The position numbers and the translations under genes are program-made. From assembly GCA_040264895.1 (NCBI GenBank), contig JBDQHL010000008.1, forward strand, positions 1-45,576: a stretch of 45,576 nucleotides of DNA. The letters run 5' to 3'. The notes below the pieces were generated by a model. That model saw nothing but the letters and a program-made list of their open reading frames with translations, made no database searches and was not told the origin of the DNA. This DNA is from PGYR01 sp040264895. Lineage in GTDB: Bacteria > Bacteroidota > Ignavibacteria > Kapaibacteriales > UBA2268. Shown here in pieces: positions 1 to 8,072 of the stretch (positions are counted from its first letter, which is position 1; the number at the start of each line of letters is the position of its first letter).

Positions 1-1236
1 CTATAATATAGTAGTTGTTGCTAAAATTTCTGACAGATTCTTAGTCAGTTCTTTTCTATCAAATTGAGCTGTGAACTCTTCATTACCAGTGGGTAATGAA
101 TTGTTAAACCATAGCTCGTAATAAGTAGAAAGAGCTTTGAATATATCCTCTCTATCAGTTGGGTCAGCTGTTAATGCTATGCCTGATTCAACTGCCAAAT
201 CTCTCATGTAGCTTTTGGGCATTGTTGCCAATATTGGCTTTTTAGCTCCAAAGTATTCGTATAGTTTGCCTGGTGTTCTAATGTCGTCATTTTGTAAAAT
301 CCATAAAATATCAGAATTGATAAGATACTCAACAGATTTGTTATGACTAACGTTGCCAATGAGTTCTATATTACTTTCTATTTTCAATGATTTTATCTGA
401 CGGAGGTGATTGTTCCTCATTAGTCCAACTAATCGGAGCTTTACTTTATCACCGTGCTTTTCTACCAGTTTCTTAAATGCTATAAAGAATGGTTTAGGAT
501 TCCTGTTATCTTGAAATAAACCAGAATGGGTAATAATAAATTTATCTACAGGTTTATTTACACTTATATTTTCAAAATCTTTCCTATCATACCCGTGACT
601 GACGATGCTAATATCGTTATGTTTTAATAAGTTATAAGTTTTCAGTAGCTTCTCTTTTTGCTCTCTAGATATAACTACTATCTTTTTTGACTTATAAAGT
701 ACACTCTCTTCTAGTTTCTTATTATAATGCTTATGAAATATAGTGGGCATAGAGTTGAAATGGTTACCATACCACTGATCTCTATAATCTAAAACTAAAG
801 GGATATCATATTTTTCAGATAATTCAGCTGCTACTAAATGACTAGTAAAAGGTGGAGCTGTTGAAAAGATAACATCAGGTTTGTCTTCTTCTATTATTTT
901 TGAGGCCAAGTCTATAGCTTTTTTCTTCCATCCTATTTTACTGTCAGGTTGTCTGAACAAGCCATTTACAAACCTTCCTATTTTCTGAATTGTTGTAGAT
1001 GGGTATTTGAAGTTTTTCTTTTGCTTTTCTTCTGTTCTGACTATACTGATATCTTCGCTCAGCTCACTAAGGAGTGTGTCGTCATATGCATAATAAGAAC
1101 CAGAATTGGTTGATATCACTGTTGGCTGCCAACCGAATTCTGGTAGATATTTTACAAACTTCAAAGTTCGTTGCACCCCACTCAATCCCATAGGCGGGAA
1201 GTAATATGCAATAACAAGAACTTTTTGGTTTGACAT
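1..1236 (-). CDS. Glycosyltransferase, GT4-like
   Basis: A 411-residue protein that probably transfers a sugar from a nucleotide-sugar donor during surface polysaccharide or glycolipid synthesis at the cytoplasmic face of the membrane. The N-terminal Rossmann half begins with hydrophobic strand VLVIAYYFPP followed by GLSGVQRTLKFVKYL, the usual opening of GT4-type enzymes that act on cell-surface glycans. The C-terminal half has a second Rossmann strand (KFIITHSGLF, near residue 232) and the donor-site stretch PGKLYEYFGAKKPILA near residue 322, which is typical of GT-B enzymes. There is no signal peptide. The stop codon is at bases 1-3, so the gene is complete although it touches the window edge. 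It lies 22 bp downstream of the M24 peptidase gene on the same strand. Donor and acceptor cannot be told from sequence. Confidence 0.85.
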   Translation of the reverse strand: MSNQKVLVIAYYFPPMGLSGVQRTLKFVKYLPEFGWQPTVISTNSGSYYAYDDTLLSELSEDISIVRTEEKQKKNFKYPSTTIQKIGRFVNGLFRQPDSKIGWKKKAIDLASKIIEEDKPDVIFSTAPPFTSHLVAAELSEKYDIPLVLDYRDQWYGNHFNSMPTIFHKHYNKKLEESVLYKSKKIVVISREQKEKLLKTYNLLKHNDISIVSHGYDRKDFENISVNKPVDKFIITHSGLFQDNRNPKPFFIAFKKLVEKHGDKVKLRLVGLMRNNHLRQIKSLKIESNIELIGNVSHNKSVEYLINSDILWILQNDDIRTPGKLYEYFGAKKPILATMPKSYMRDLAVESGIALTADPTDREDIFKALSTYYELWFNNSLPTGNEEFTAQFDRKELTKNLSEILATTTIL

Positions 1237-1258
1237 TATTTTAATCTGTTACTTGTAG

Positions 1259-2461
1259 TTACTTAACTACTTCTAATTTCTCAGGAGCAGATGTAAAGTT
1301 TGTTACACCGTCAAAAGTAACATGGTAATTGTCTTCTAATCTTATTCCCCAATCACCTTCGAAGTAGATACCTGGTTCTATAGCTAACACTACTCCAACT
1401 GGTACATTTTCTTCTTTTCTAAAAGTGATAATAGGCATTTCATGAGCCGCTACTCCAATACCGTGACCTAATGAGTGCTTAAAGTTATCACCATAACCTG
1501 CATCGGCTATGTATTTTCTTGCATACTCATCTAATATTTTACCATTTATTCCTGGTCTTATATTGTCAACTGCCTTTGTTTTAGCTTCGTGAAGTATTTT
1601 ATATACTTTCTGTTGTTCTTTTGTTGCTTTACCAATCGCAAATACACGAGTGATATCACAACCAAATCCATTAATCTTAGTTCCGAAATCTAATAGAATT
1701 AGATCTCCTTTCTTTATTTTTCTGTGAGAAGGTCTTCCGTGAGGCATTGAAGTTCTTTCGCCAGCCAATACGATAGGATTGAAAGGTTCACCTTCTGAGC
1801 CAAGTTTTCTTGATTCGTAAATCAATTCACTTTGTAGCTCTATCTCAGTCATGCCTACTTTTACTTTCTTTTTCATTTTTTCGTAGACTTTTTCAGCTAT
1901 TTCACATGCAGCTTTTATGTATTCTAACTCCATATCAGCTTTTGGCATTGTGAATGGCTCTACTTCCTTAGGAGCAGGCTTAAACTTAACTGGTCTGACA
2001 ACATTTCTAATATCAACTGCTTCACTATATGGAATTCTGTCAGATTCGAACCCAAGATTTTTTATCTCGGTCATTAACTGAGCATCAACTAAGTATTGCC
2101 ATAAATATCTAGTAATGTGTACCTTCATATTTGGCAATTCATAAAGGTCATTTTTTACAGACTCTTCGTACCTATCATCTGTGAAGAAGTGAAGTTCTTC
2201 AGGAGTGACAAGTAAAGCACCGTTTGACCCAGAGAAATTTGTTAAATATTTGACAGTAGGCATGTAAGTTACTATCATTGCGTCCAATTTTTGGTCTTCT
2301 ATCATAAATCTAATTTGAGCTAATCTTTTGTCATTCAAATCTGGGTATTTTGATAGATTTAGCAATTTAGGATCAATAGAATTATCTATTGCTTCTTTTT
2401 TTACCTTTTTTGTTGAAGCTTTCTTTTTAGTTTCAGCTTTTTTTGTAGTTTTTTTAGCCAT
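1259..2461 (-). CDS. pepP: M24 family Xaa-Pro aminopeptidase
   Basis: Predicted cytosolic metallopeptidase that removes an N-terminal residue preceding proline. The family pita-bread fold is recognisable in the second half. The metal ligands are supplied by DFGTKINGFGCDITR (two Asp), HSLGHGIGVAAHE (His) and AIEPGIYFEGDWGIRLED (two Glu). A creatinase-like N-terminal domain (LAQIRFMIEDQKLDAMIVTY onwards) precedes the catalytic domain. The first 28 or so residues are an odd Lys/Ala/Thr-rich extension, reminiscent of histone-like tails, with no known function in this family. The gene sits 24 bp downstream of guaB on the same strand. The family is clear. The choice of symbol between pepP and pepQ is less certain. 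Confidence 0.85.
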   Translation of the reverse strand: MAKKTTKKAETKKKASTKKVKKEAIDNSIDPKLLNLSKYPDLNDKRLAQIRFMIEDQKLDAMIVTYMPTVKYLTNFSGSNGALLVTPEELHFFTDDRYEESVKNDLYELPNMKVHITRYLWQYLVDAQLMTEIKNLGFESDRIPYSEAVDIRNVVRPVKFKPAPKEVEPFTMPKADMELEYIKAACEIAEKVYEKMKKKVKVGMTEIELQSELIYESRKLGSEGEPFNPIVLAGERTSMPHGRPSHRKIKKGDLILLDFGTKINGFGCDITRVFAIGKATKEQQKVYKILHEAKTKAVDNIRPGINGKILDEYARKYIADAGYGDNFKHSLGHGIGVAAHEMPIITFRKEENVPVGVVLAIEPGIYFEGDWGIRLEDNYHVTFDGVTNFTSAPEKLEVVK

Positions 2462-2485
2462 GTTATATCCTTTTATATAGTTATT

Positions 2486-3952
2486 TTAAACAAAATAATT
2501 TGGTGCTTCTTTTGAAATACGGATACTATGCGGATGAGATTCTTTTATCCCCGCATTTGTTATTTTCATAAACTTAGCTTGTTTCTTCATTGTGTCTATA
2601 TCTTTAGAGCCACAATAACCCATCGAAGCTCTTAAGCCTCCTTTTAGCTGGTATATTGTTTCGCCTACTTTCCCCTTGTAGGGTACTCTGCCCTCTATAC
2701 CTTCGGGAACAAACTTAGCTATTTCGTCTTCCATATCTTGGAAGTATCTGTCGGCTGATCCTTTTTTCATAGCACCAATTGAACCCATGCCTCGATACAT
2801 CTTGTATGAACGACCTTCGTAAATAATTTTCTCTCCCGGTGATTCCTCATGTCCAGCAAACATACTTCCTATCATTACGGAGTCTGCTCCTGCTGCTATT
2901 GCTTTTGCAATATCACCTGTTTGCTTTATACCGCCGTCTGCGATAAGTGGAATTCCTGTTCCTTTTAGTCCCTCTGCTACATTCATAACTGCTGTTAGCT
3001 GTGGAACACCCACACCAGCAATTATTCTAGTAGTACAAATAGAACCAGGACCAATACCAACTTTTACGGCGTTCACACCAGATTCAACTAATGCCTTGGC
3101 TGCAGCTGCTGTAGCTATATTACCACCAATTATCTGTAAATCTGGATATTCGTTTCTTATTTTCTTAACCATGTTAAGTACACCTCGCGAATGCCCGTGA
3201 GCTGTATCAACAAATACTGCATCGACTCCATTGGATATCAATGCTTCTATTCTTTTCATTGTGTCAGAAGTTACCCCAAGTGCAGCTCCAACTCTTAGTC
3301 TACCGTGAGAGTCTTTGCAAGCTTGTGGGAAGTTCTTTTTCTTTTGTATATCTTTGAATGTAATTAGACCACAAAGTTCATTGCTGTCATTAACTACAGG
3401 TAATTTTTCTATCCTATGGTTCTGAAGTATTAACTCTGCATCTTCCAAAGTTGTGCCTTCGGGAGCAGTAATTATATTCTCTTTAGTCATAATCTCAGAA
3501 ACTAATTCTGATCTATTCGGATTGAACCTAAGGTCACGATTTGTTATAATACCAATTAGCTTGTTATTATCATCTACTATAGGGATACCAGAAATTCTAT
3601 ATTTAGCCATCAAATCTACAGCATTTCCAACAGATTTGTCAACTGTTAATGTGACTGGATCCATTATCATTCCACTTTCAGAACGCTTTACTTGGTCTAT
3701 TTGCGAAGCTTGCTCTTCTATAGACATGTTCTTATGGATTACACCTATACCACCTTCTCTAGCAATGGCTCTTGCCATTTTAGCATCGGTTACTGTGTCC
3801 ATAGCAGCACTAATGAAAGGAATGTTTAGGTCTATTCCGTTAGTTAATCTTGTTTTCAATGAAGTTTCGCGGGGGAGTACTTCGGAATAATCAGGCACAA
3901 GAAGGACGTCGTCGTAAGTGATTCCTTCTTGAAGAATTTTCTCATTTGCCAT
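2486..3952 (-). CDS. guaB: IMP dehydrogenase
   Basis: Oxidises IMP to XMP with NAD+, the committed step of guanine nucleotide synthesis, in the cytosol. At 488 residues it has the usual bacterial length. The TIM barrel starts with GITYDDVLLVP and is interrupted by two CBS domains at about residues 95-205. The catalytic loop GPGSICTTR carries the nucleophilic Cys306, and the flap and active-site segment MYRGMGSIGAM follows. The CBS pair suggests allosteric control by purine nucleotides, as known for the family. It is followed by the M24 peptidase and glycosyltransferase genes with short gaps, so co-transcription is possible. No frameshift or odd composition is visible. Confidence 0.97.
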   Translation of the reverse strand: MANEKILQEGITYDDVLLVPDYSEVLPRETSLKTRLTNGIDLNIPFISAAMDTVTDAKMARAIAREGGIGVIHKNMSIEEQASQIDQVKRSESGMIMDPVTLTVDKSVGNAVDLMAKYRISGIPIVDDNNKLIGIITNRDLRFNPNRSELVSEIMTKENIITAPEGTTLEDAELILQNHRIEKLPVVNDSNELCGLITFKDIQKKKNFPQACKDSHGRLRVGAALGVTSDTMKRIEALISNGVDAVFVDTAHGHSRGVLNMVKKIRNEYPDLQIIGGNIATAAAAKALVESGVNAVKVGIGPGSICTTRIIAGVGVPQLTAVMNVAEGLKGTGIPLIADGGIKQTGDIAKAIAAGADSVMIGSMFAGHEESPGEKIIYEGRSYKMYRGMGSIGAMKKGSADRYFQDMEDEIAKFVPEGIEGRVPYKGKVGETIYQLKGGLRASMGYCGSKDIDTMKKQAKFMKITNAGIKESHPHSIRISKEAPNYFV

Positions 3953-4024
3953 AATGGTATGACTGTTTTTAGTGATTCAAAAATTGTTTGAACAAATATC
4001 GTTATGTTGGGTTTTAATATACCA

Positions 4025-4058
4025 ATTCGCAGATAGCAATAAATTTCTACCTGCGAAT
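4025..4058 (-). terminator. Stem-loop downstream of atpC
   Basis: An inverted repeat of 12 bp (arms 4025-4036 and 4047-4058, loop 10 nt) lies just past the atpC stop. The single mismatch on the plus strand becomes a G-U wobble when read on the minus strand, so the hairpin is perfect only in the atpC transcript direction. The following T-tract on the minus strand is weak, so it may act as an mRNA 3' end stabiliser as much as a terminator. Confidence 0.6.
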
Positions 4059-4075
4059 AGTATTAATATAAAACT

Positions 4076-4345
4076 TTAACCAACCTTTGTTGCATCTTCT
4101 ACTAATACAGAGATACGGTTGTCTTTCAATTCTACAAATCCGCTACCAGTGTTATAGTGCAACTCACCTATATCGGTAGTATCAATTTTCAACTGACCTT
4201 TATCTAGTGATGAAACTATAGGTGCGTGATTAAATAGAATTTGAAAAGGAGATTTTGAGCCCGGTACAGTTACCGAATTCACATCGCCTTTGTATATTAT
4301 TTCTTTTGGAGTTACTATCTCCAAGTATAATGTTTTGTTACTCAT
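4076..4345 (-). CDS. atpC: ATP synthase epsilon subunit (short form)
   Basis: Epsilon subunit of F1, which sits on the central stalk and couples rotation to the catalytic head. The 89 residues cover only the N-terminal beta-sandwich: LYLEIVTPKEIIYKGDV, then SPFQILFNHAPIVSSLDKG, the family signature. The C-terminal two-helix domain that inhibits ATP hydrolysis in E. coli is missing. The short form is common in Bacteroidota and Chlorobi relatives. It follows atpD by 14 bp, and no other ATP synthase gene is in the window, so the atpD-atpC pair is split from the rest of the complex. A stem-loop follows the gene. Confidence 0.93.
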   Translation of the reverse strand: MSNKTLYLEIVTPKEIIYKGDVNSVTVPGSKSPFQILFNHAPIVSSLDKGQLKIDTTDIGELHYNTGSGFVELKDNRISVLVEDATKVG

Positions 4346-4359
4346 AAGTAATACCTAAC

Positions 4360-5769
4360 TTATACGCCTTCTTTTTTAGCCAAATCCATAACTTCGTCTA
4401 TAGTACCTTTGTATGTGAACATATTCTCAGGAATATCATCACAGTCACCTTCCAATATAGCTTTGAAACCAGCTACAGTGTCGTTGATTGATACATAGCG
4501 ACCTTGGAAACCAGTAAACTGTTCTGCAACGTTGAATGGTTGAGAGAAGAATTTCTCAATCTTACGTGCTCTGTAAACTGCAATCTTATCGTCGTCAGAA
4601 AGCTCATCCATACCTAATATATTGATGATATCTTGCAAGTCTTTATAAGTCTGTAGTGTACGTACACATTTTTGTGCTACGTCATAGTGCTCTTGACCAA
4701 TAATGTTAGGATTCATGATACGAGATGATGAATCTAACGGGTCAACAGCAGGGTAAATACCTAAGTTTGCAATATCACGAGAAAGTACGGTTTTTGCATC
4801 TAAGTGGGCGAAAGTGTTCGCAGGAGCAGGGTCAGTCAAGTCATCCGCAGGAACGTAAACGGCCTGTACAGATGTAATTGAACCTTTATCAGTCGATGCG
4901 ATACGCTCTTGAAGTTCACCCATTTCAGTAGCCAATGTTGGTTGGTAACCTACTGCTGATGGCATACGACCCAATAGTGCAGATACTTCAGAACCAGCTT
5001 GAGTGAAACGGAAGATGTTATCTACGAAAAGTAGCACATCACGACCTTCTACGTCACGGAAATACTCAGCTGCAGTAAGTGCAGTAAGCGCTACTCTAGA
5101 ACGTGCACCAGGAGGTTCGTTCATTTGACCGAATACTAATGCTGTTTTTTCTAATACGCCAGATTCTTCCATTTCACGATAAAGGTCGTTACCCTCACGA
5201 GTACGTTCACCTACACCAGCGAAACAAGAATATCCACCGTGTTGTTTTGCTATATTATGAATTAGCTCTTGAATAATTACAGTTTTACCTACACCAGCAC
5301 CACCGAAAAGACCAGTCTTACCACCTTTTGTAAATGGCTCGATAAGGTCAATTACTTTGATACCAGTTTCGAACATTTCCGAAGTAGTAGATAAAGTTTT
5401 GAAATCTGGAGAAGGCTTGTGGATAGGAGAAGTTAATGAGCCAGTCATAGGGCCTTTACCATCGATAGATTCACCGATAACGTTGAACATACGGCCTAAT
5501 ACTTCTGGACCAACTTTGATTGTTATTGGTTCGCCAACATCAAAAGCTTTCATCCCACGTACTAATCCATCAGTTGATTCCATAGATACAGTACGTACTC
5601 TGTTCTCACCTAAGTGTTGTTGAACTTCACAGATTAATTCTAAATCTTCACCAGTTTCTACATTGTTGGTAGGGATTTTGATTGCATTGAGTATTTCTGG
5701 TATGTCACCTTCAGCAAACTCGATGTCAACTACTGGTCCAATGACCTGTACGATTACTCCTTCTTTCAT
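4360..5769 (-). CDS. atpD: ATP synthase F1 beta subunit
   Basis: Catalytic beta subunit of the F1F0 ATP synthase. It has 469 residues, full length, in the expected order: N-terminal beta-barrel (GVIVQVIGPVVDIEF), the P-loop GGAGVGKTVIIQEL near residue 151, the catalytic Glu stretch GERTREGNDLYREM, the Walker B region VLLFVDNIFRFTQAG, and the DELSDDDKIAVYRARKI segment of the C-terminal helical domain, which contains the DELSEED-like loop. It heads the atpD-atpC pair. The preceding 209 bp, up to the tRNA-Ser gene, is AT-rich and must hold the promoter, which I could not pick out confidently. Confidence 0.98.
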   Translation of the reverse strand: MKEGVIVQVIGPVVDIEFAEGDIPEILNAIKIPTNNVETGEDLELICEVQQHLGENRVRTVSMESTDGLVRGMKAFDVGEPITIKVGPEVLGRMFNVIGESIDGKGPMTGSLTSPIHKPSPDFKTLSTTSEMFETGIKVIDLIEPFTKGGKTGLFGGAGVGKTVIIQELIHNIAKQHGGYSCFAGVGERTREGNDLYREMEESGVLEKTALVFGQMNEPPGARSRVALTALTAAEYFRDVEGRDVLLFVDNIFRFTQAGSEVSALLGRMPSAVGYQPTLATEMGELQERIASTDKGSITSVQAVYVPADDLTDPAPANTFAHLDAKTVLSRDIANLGIYPAVDPLDSSSRIMNPNIIGQEHYDVAQKCVRTLQTYKDLQDIINILGMDELSDDDKIAVYRARKIEKFFSQPFNVAEQFTGFQGRYVSINDTVAGFKAILEGDCDDIPENMFTYKGTIDEVMDLAKKEGV

Positions 5770-5978
5770 ATTAGAGCTACCTTATTTCTTCTTGAATTAT
5801 GATACTTCACTTTGATTTATATGTTTTTATAAATCAACTATTAAATTGAATGCAAAACTATGTATATTTTTGAGATAATCAAAGAAAGATGAAATATATT
5901 TATGATAAAGTTTTTAATATTCAGAATAATCTATTAAGTTAGCTGTCCAATTAGTAAACAATTGGCAAATATTATCAC

Positions 5979-6062
5979 GGAGAGGTGGCAGAGTGGTAAT
6001 GCAGCAGCCTGCTAAGCTGTGACGGGTTCTCCCGTCCCCGAGTTCAAATCTCGGTCTCTCCG
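5979..6062 (+). tRNA. tRNA-Ser (anticodon GCU)
   Basis: A class II tRNA with a 7-bp acceptor stem (5979-5985 with 6055-6061, last pair G-U), discriminator G at 6062, an anticodon loop CTGCTAA giving anticodon GCU (reads AGC/AGU), a long variable arm (GACGGG...CCCGTC) and a T-loop GTTCAAATC. The 3' CCA is not encoded. A rho-independent terminator follows after 12 bp. Confidence 0.96.
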
Positions 6063-6074
6063 CAACAATAGCAA

Positions 6075-6108
6075 AGCCCTTTAGAGTTATATCTGAAGGG
6101 CTTTTTTT
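6075..6108 (+). terminator. Rho-independent terminator of tRNA-Ser
   Basis: Stem AGCCCTT (6075-6081) pairs with AAGGGCT (6096-6102), loop of 14 nt, followed by a run of seven T (6102-6108). It lies directly behind the tRNA-Ser gene and ahead of the next plus-strand gene. Confidence 0.88.
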
Positions 6109-6138
6109 GTTTGATTTTGAATTTCCCTATATTGATAA

Positions 6139-6810
6139 ATGAAAAAAGTAATACTCATATTATCTACTTTTTTAGTTGCTTCAGTGTTTTACTATAATTA
6201 TAAATCTGATCAGCTTTTGAGCAGAGCACAAGCACACGAGAAAATCAAAGATTATGAGAGAGCATTAGACTATTATGAGGATTACTCTGAATTTACTAAT
6301 AATAATGTTGTCTTCGCAGAGAAGCTATACGATATTACTGAAATTCAAATTGAAATAAATGATTTTGAAAATGCCGAGAAAAACCTAAATCATTTTAAGA
6401 ATTTAGAATTGAACGGTGGGTGGTTGAATAGCGAAGTGGACTCAAATCTTAATAGGTCAGTTGACTATATGAAGTCTGATATGCATAAGAATCTAACAAA
6501 AATATACTTGGCTACAAATAGAGAAAAACTTGCATTAGAATTGCTTATAAAGAATAAAGAAAAATACTTAACTGGTAGCTGTATGCTTGAAATATTTGAA
6601 ACGAGAGAATCCTATGTTAGTAAAGTCTTTGATATTAGCTATAAAAAAGGACACTATAACACAGCACTTGAATTGGTTATCAAATATCGGATGCACTCTT
6701 CTAATGTAAGTTCAAAGAAAATGAGAAAAGTAATAAAATGGAAAATGAATCAATATTCAGATGCTCAAAGAGATAGTATAATTCAGAGTGCTTATGATTC
6801 TATTCTATAA
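6139..6810 (+). CDS. Membrane-anchored TPR-like protein of unknown function
   Basis: 223 residues; I do not recognise a specific family. It starts with a hydrophobic segment (KKVILILSTFLVASVFYY) that reads as an uncleaved anchor or a signal peptide. Helical pairs follow that look like degenerate tetratricopeptide repeats: AHEKIKDYERALDYYEDY near residues 32-50, a second at IQIEINDFENAEKNLNHF near 70-90, and a third at TKIYLATNREKLALELL near 120-136. Such proteins usually act as protein-protein interaction scaffolds on the membrane. It begins 30 bp after the tRNA terminator, so it must have its own promoter within that gap or rely on readthrough. It converges with the EamA gene. Confidence 0.65.
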   Translation: MKKVILILSTFLVASVFYYNYKSDQLLSRAQAHEKIKDYERALDYYEDYSEFTNNNVVFAEKLYDITEIQIEINDFENAEKNLNHFKNLELNGGWLNSEVDSNLNRSVDYMKSDMHKNLTKIYLATNREKLALELLIKNKEKYLTGSCMLEIFETRESYVSKVFDISYKKGHYNTALELVIKYRMHSSNVSSKKMRKVIKWKMNQYSDAQRDSIIQSAYDSIL

Positions 6811-6820
6811 ATAACTGAAA

Positions 6821-6947
6821 AAGAGTCAACTGTATTTAATACAATAGCCAAAAACTCTTTAAAAAAGTTGTTATTTATTACTGAATATTAATTATTAATA
6901 AACTAAATACTAACATTGACTCTTAATATAACAATTACTATTGTATT
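6821..6947. repeat. Two interleaved inverted-repeat pairs in a convergent 3' region
   Basis: AAGAGTCAA (6821-6829) is the reverse complement of 6916-6924, and AATACAATAG (6838-6847) is the reverse complement of 6938-6947. The order is A-B-A'-B', so the two pairings interleave as in an H-type pseudoknot rather than nesting. The segment lies between two convergent genes. It may be a shared terminator or 3' UTR structure, or chance in AT-rich DNA. Confidence 0.4.
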
Positions 6948-6974
6948 TAGCAATTACAAGATAAGAAATAAAAC

Positions 6975-7898
6975 TTATTTTGCAAGTGATTTTTTCTTTC
7001 TTTTAGCGACTGCTAAAATTGCACCTGATACAACTAAGACTGCCCCCACAAAGCCAAGTAAACTTATTACAGTAGTCTGGATGATTGTAACTTCGAGCAA
7101 TGCCATAATCGTAAGGGTAGAAATTGTAATAATTGGATTTAGAGTTATGATAATGCTTACTTTCGTTGCTTCTAAATACTTGAAAGATTCAGCAAGTGCT
7201 CCATAGGCGATGAGTGTATTCAACCCTAAGAATATTACTAAAAGCCACATCCCCAATGATAGATTTGATAATGCCGTAAAGTCTGCAACCCATACAAACA
7301 TTAGCGTTGGGATTAGGTAAAGTACCATATTGAGTTGCTGTGAGGAGTAGCGTTCTACTAACTTCTTTTGAATCGCTGCATAGACCACCCAAACTACTGC
7401 ACCAAACAAAGTGTAAAGAACTCCCAAATCATAAGTTTCTCTCTCGGTGGCAAATGAAGCTAATGATTCGCTGTAGAATAATAAAAATCCAACGGTAACT
7501 ATTCCGAACCCAATTAGCTGTTGGCGTGTTACTTTCTCCTTGAAAAGAAAAATACCAACTGCAACAAGCATTACTTGTGCTGATTGTATTAGTACTTGAG
7601 CAGTCGCTGGGCCTGCTAATTCGACACCTTTCATATATCCGATATAGTTAAGCCCAAGGGAAAACCCTGCAACAACAAGTAGCGGTGGCATTTTCTTAAA
7701 TATTCCAAGTTGTTCAGGCTTTTTAATTGCTATCCACAAAGTTAGAAACACAAATGCTATTAGAAACCGACACCAGATTATAGTCATAGCATCAAGTTCG
7801 TTGAGTGCTATTTTTAAAAATATACCAAGGAATCCCCAGAATAGTGCAGTAATTCCAGCATATATTATGCCTTTGGTTCTGTTGTCAAGTGATTGCAA
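6975..7898 (-). CDS. EamA-family (DMT) membrane transporter
   Basis: 307 residues with about ten hydrophobic helices arranged as two EamA repeats, the architecture of drug/metabolite transporters in the inner membrane. The first repeat starts at GIIYAGITALFWGFLGIFLK and contains the typical WCRFLIAFVFL helix. The second starts at LGVLYTLFGAVVWVVYAAIQ, near residue 158, and ends in LNPIITISTLTIMALLEV. The C-terminus is basic (AKRKKKS), consistent with a cytoplasmic end. Substrate cannot be inferred. The gene is monocistronic, convergent with the TPR-like gene and divergent from the CotH gene. Confidence 0.88.
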   Translation of the reverse strand: MQSLDNRTKGIIYAGITALFWGFLGIFLKIALNELDAMTIIWCRFLIAFVFLTLWIAIKKPEQLGIFKKMPPLLVVAGFSLGLNYIGYMKGVELAGPATAQVLIQSAQVMLVAVGIFLFKEKVTRQQLIGFGIVTVGFLLFYSESLASFATERETYDLGVLYTLFGAVVWVVYAAIQKKLVERYSSQQLNMVLYLIPTLMFVWVADFTALSNLSLGMWLLVIFLGLNTLIAYGALAESFKYLEATKVSIIITLNPIITISTLTIMALLEVTIIQTTVISLLGFVGAVLVVSGAILAVAKRKKKSLAK

Positions 7899-8072
7899 TT
7901 AAATTCCAGTTTAGTGGTTTGTTATTGCTTGTAATTTATGGAAAAAGGGTAAGTAGTTCTATAAAAAAGAGTATTTTTAAGTTCTAATTAAACCAAATTA
8001 TAATAAATGTGTCTTTATTATATTAGGATAATCTTTTCGAAGAAGATTTAATTCATTCCAGGAGATTTTAAA

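Noticed and set aside
3453..3890. 145-codon plus-strand frame
   Set aside because: Lies wholly antisense to guaB, with no domain or plausible start. It is a shadow of the conserved gene.
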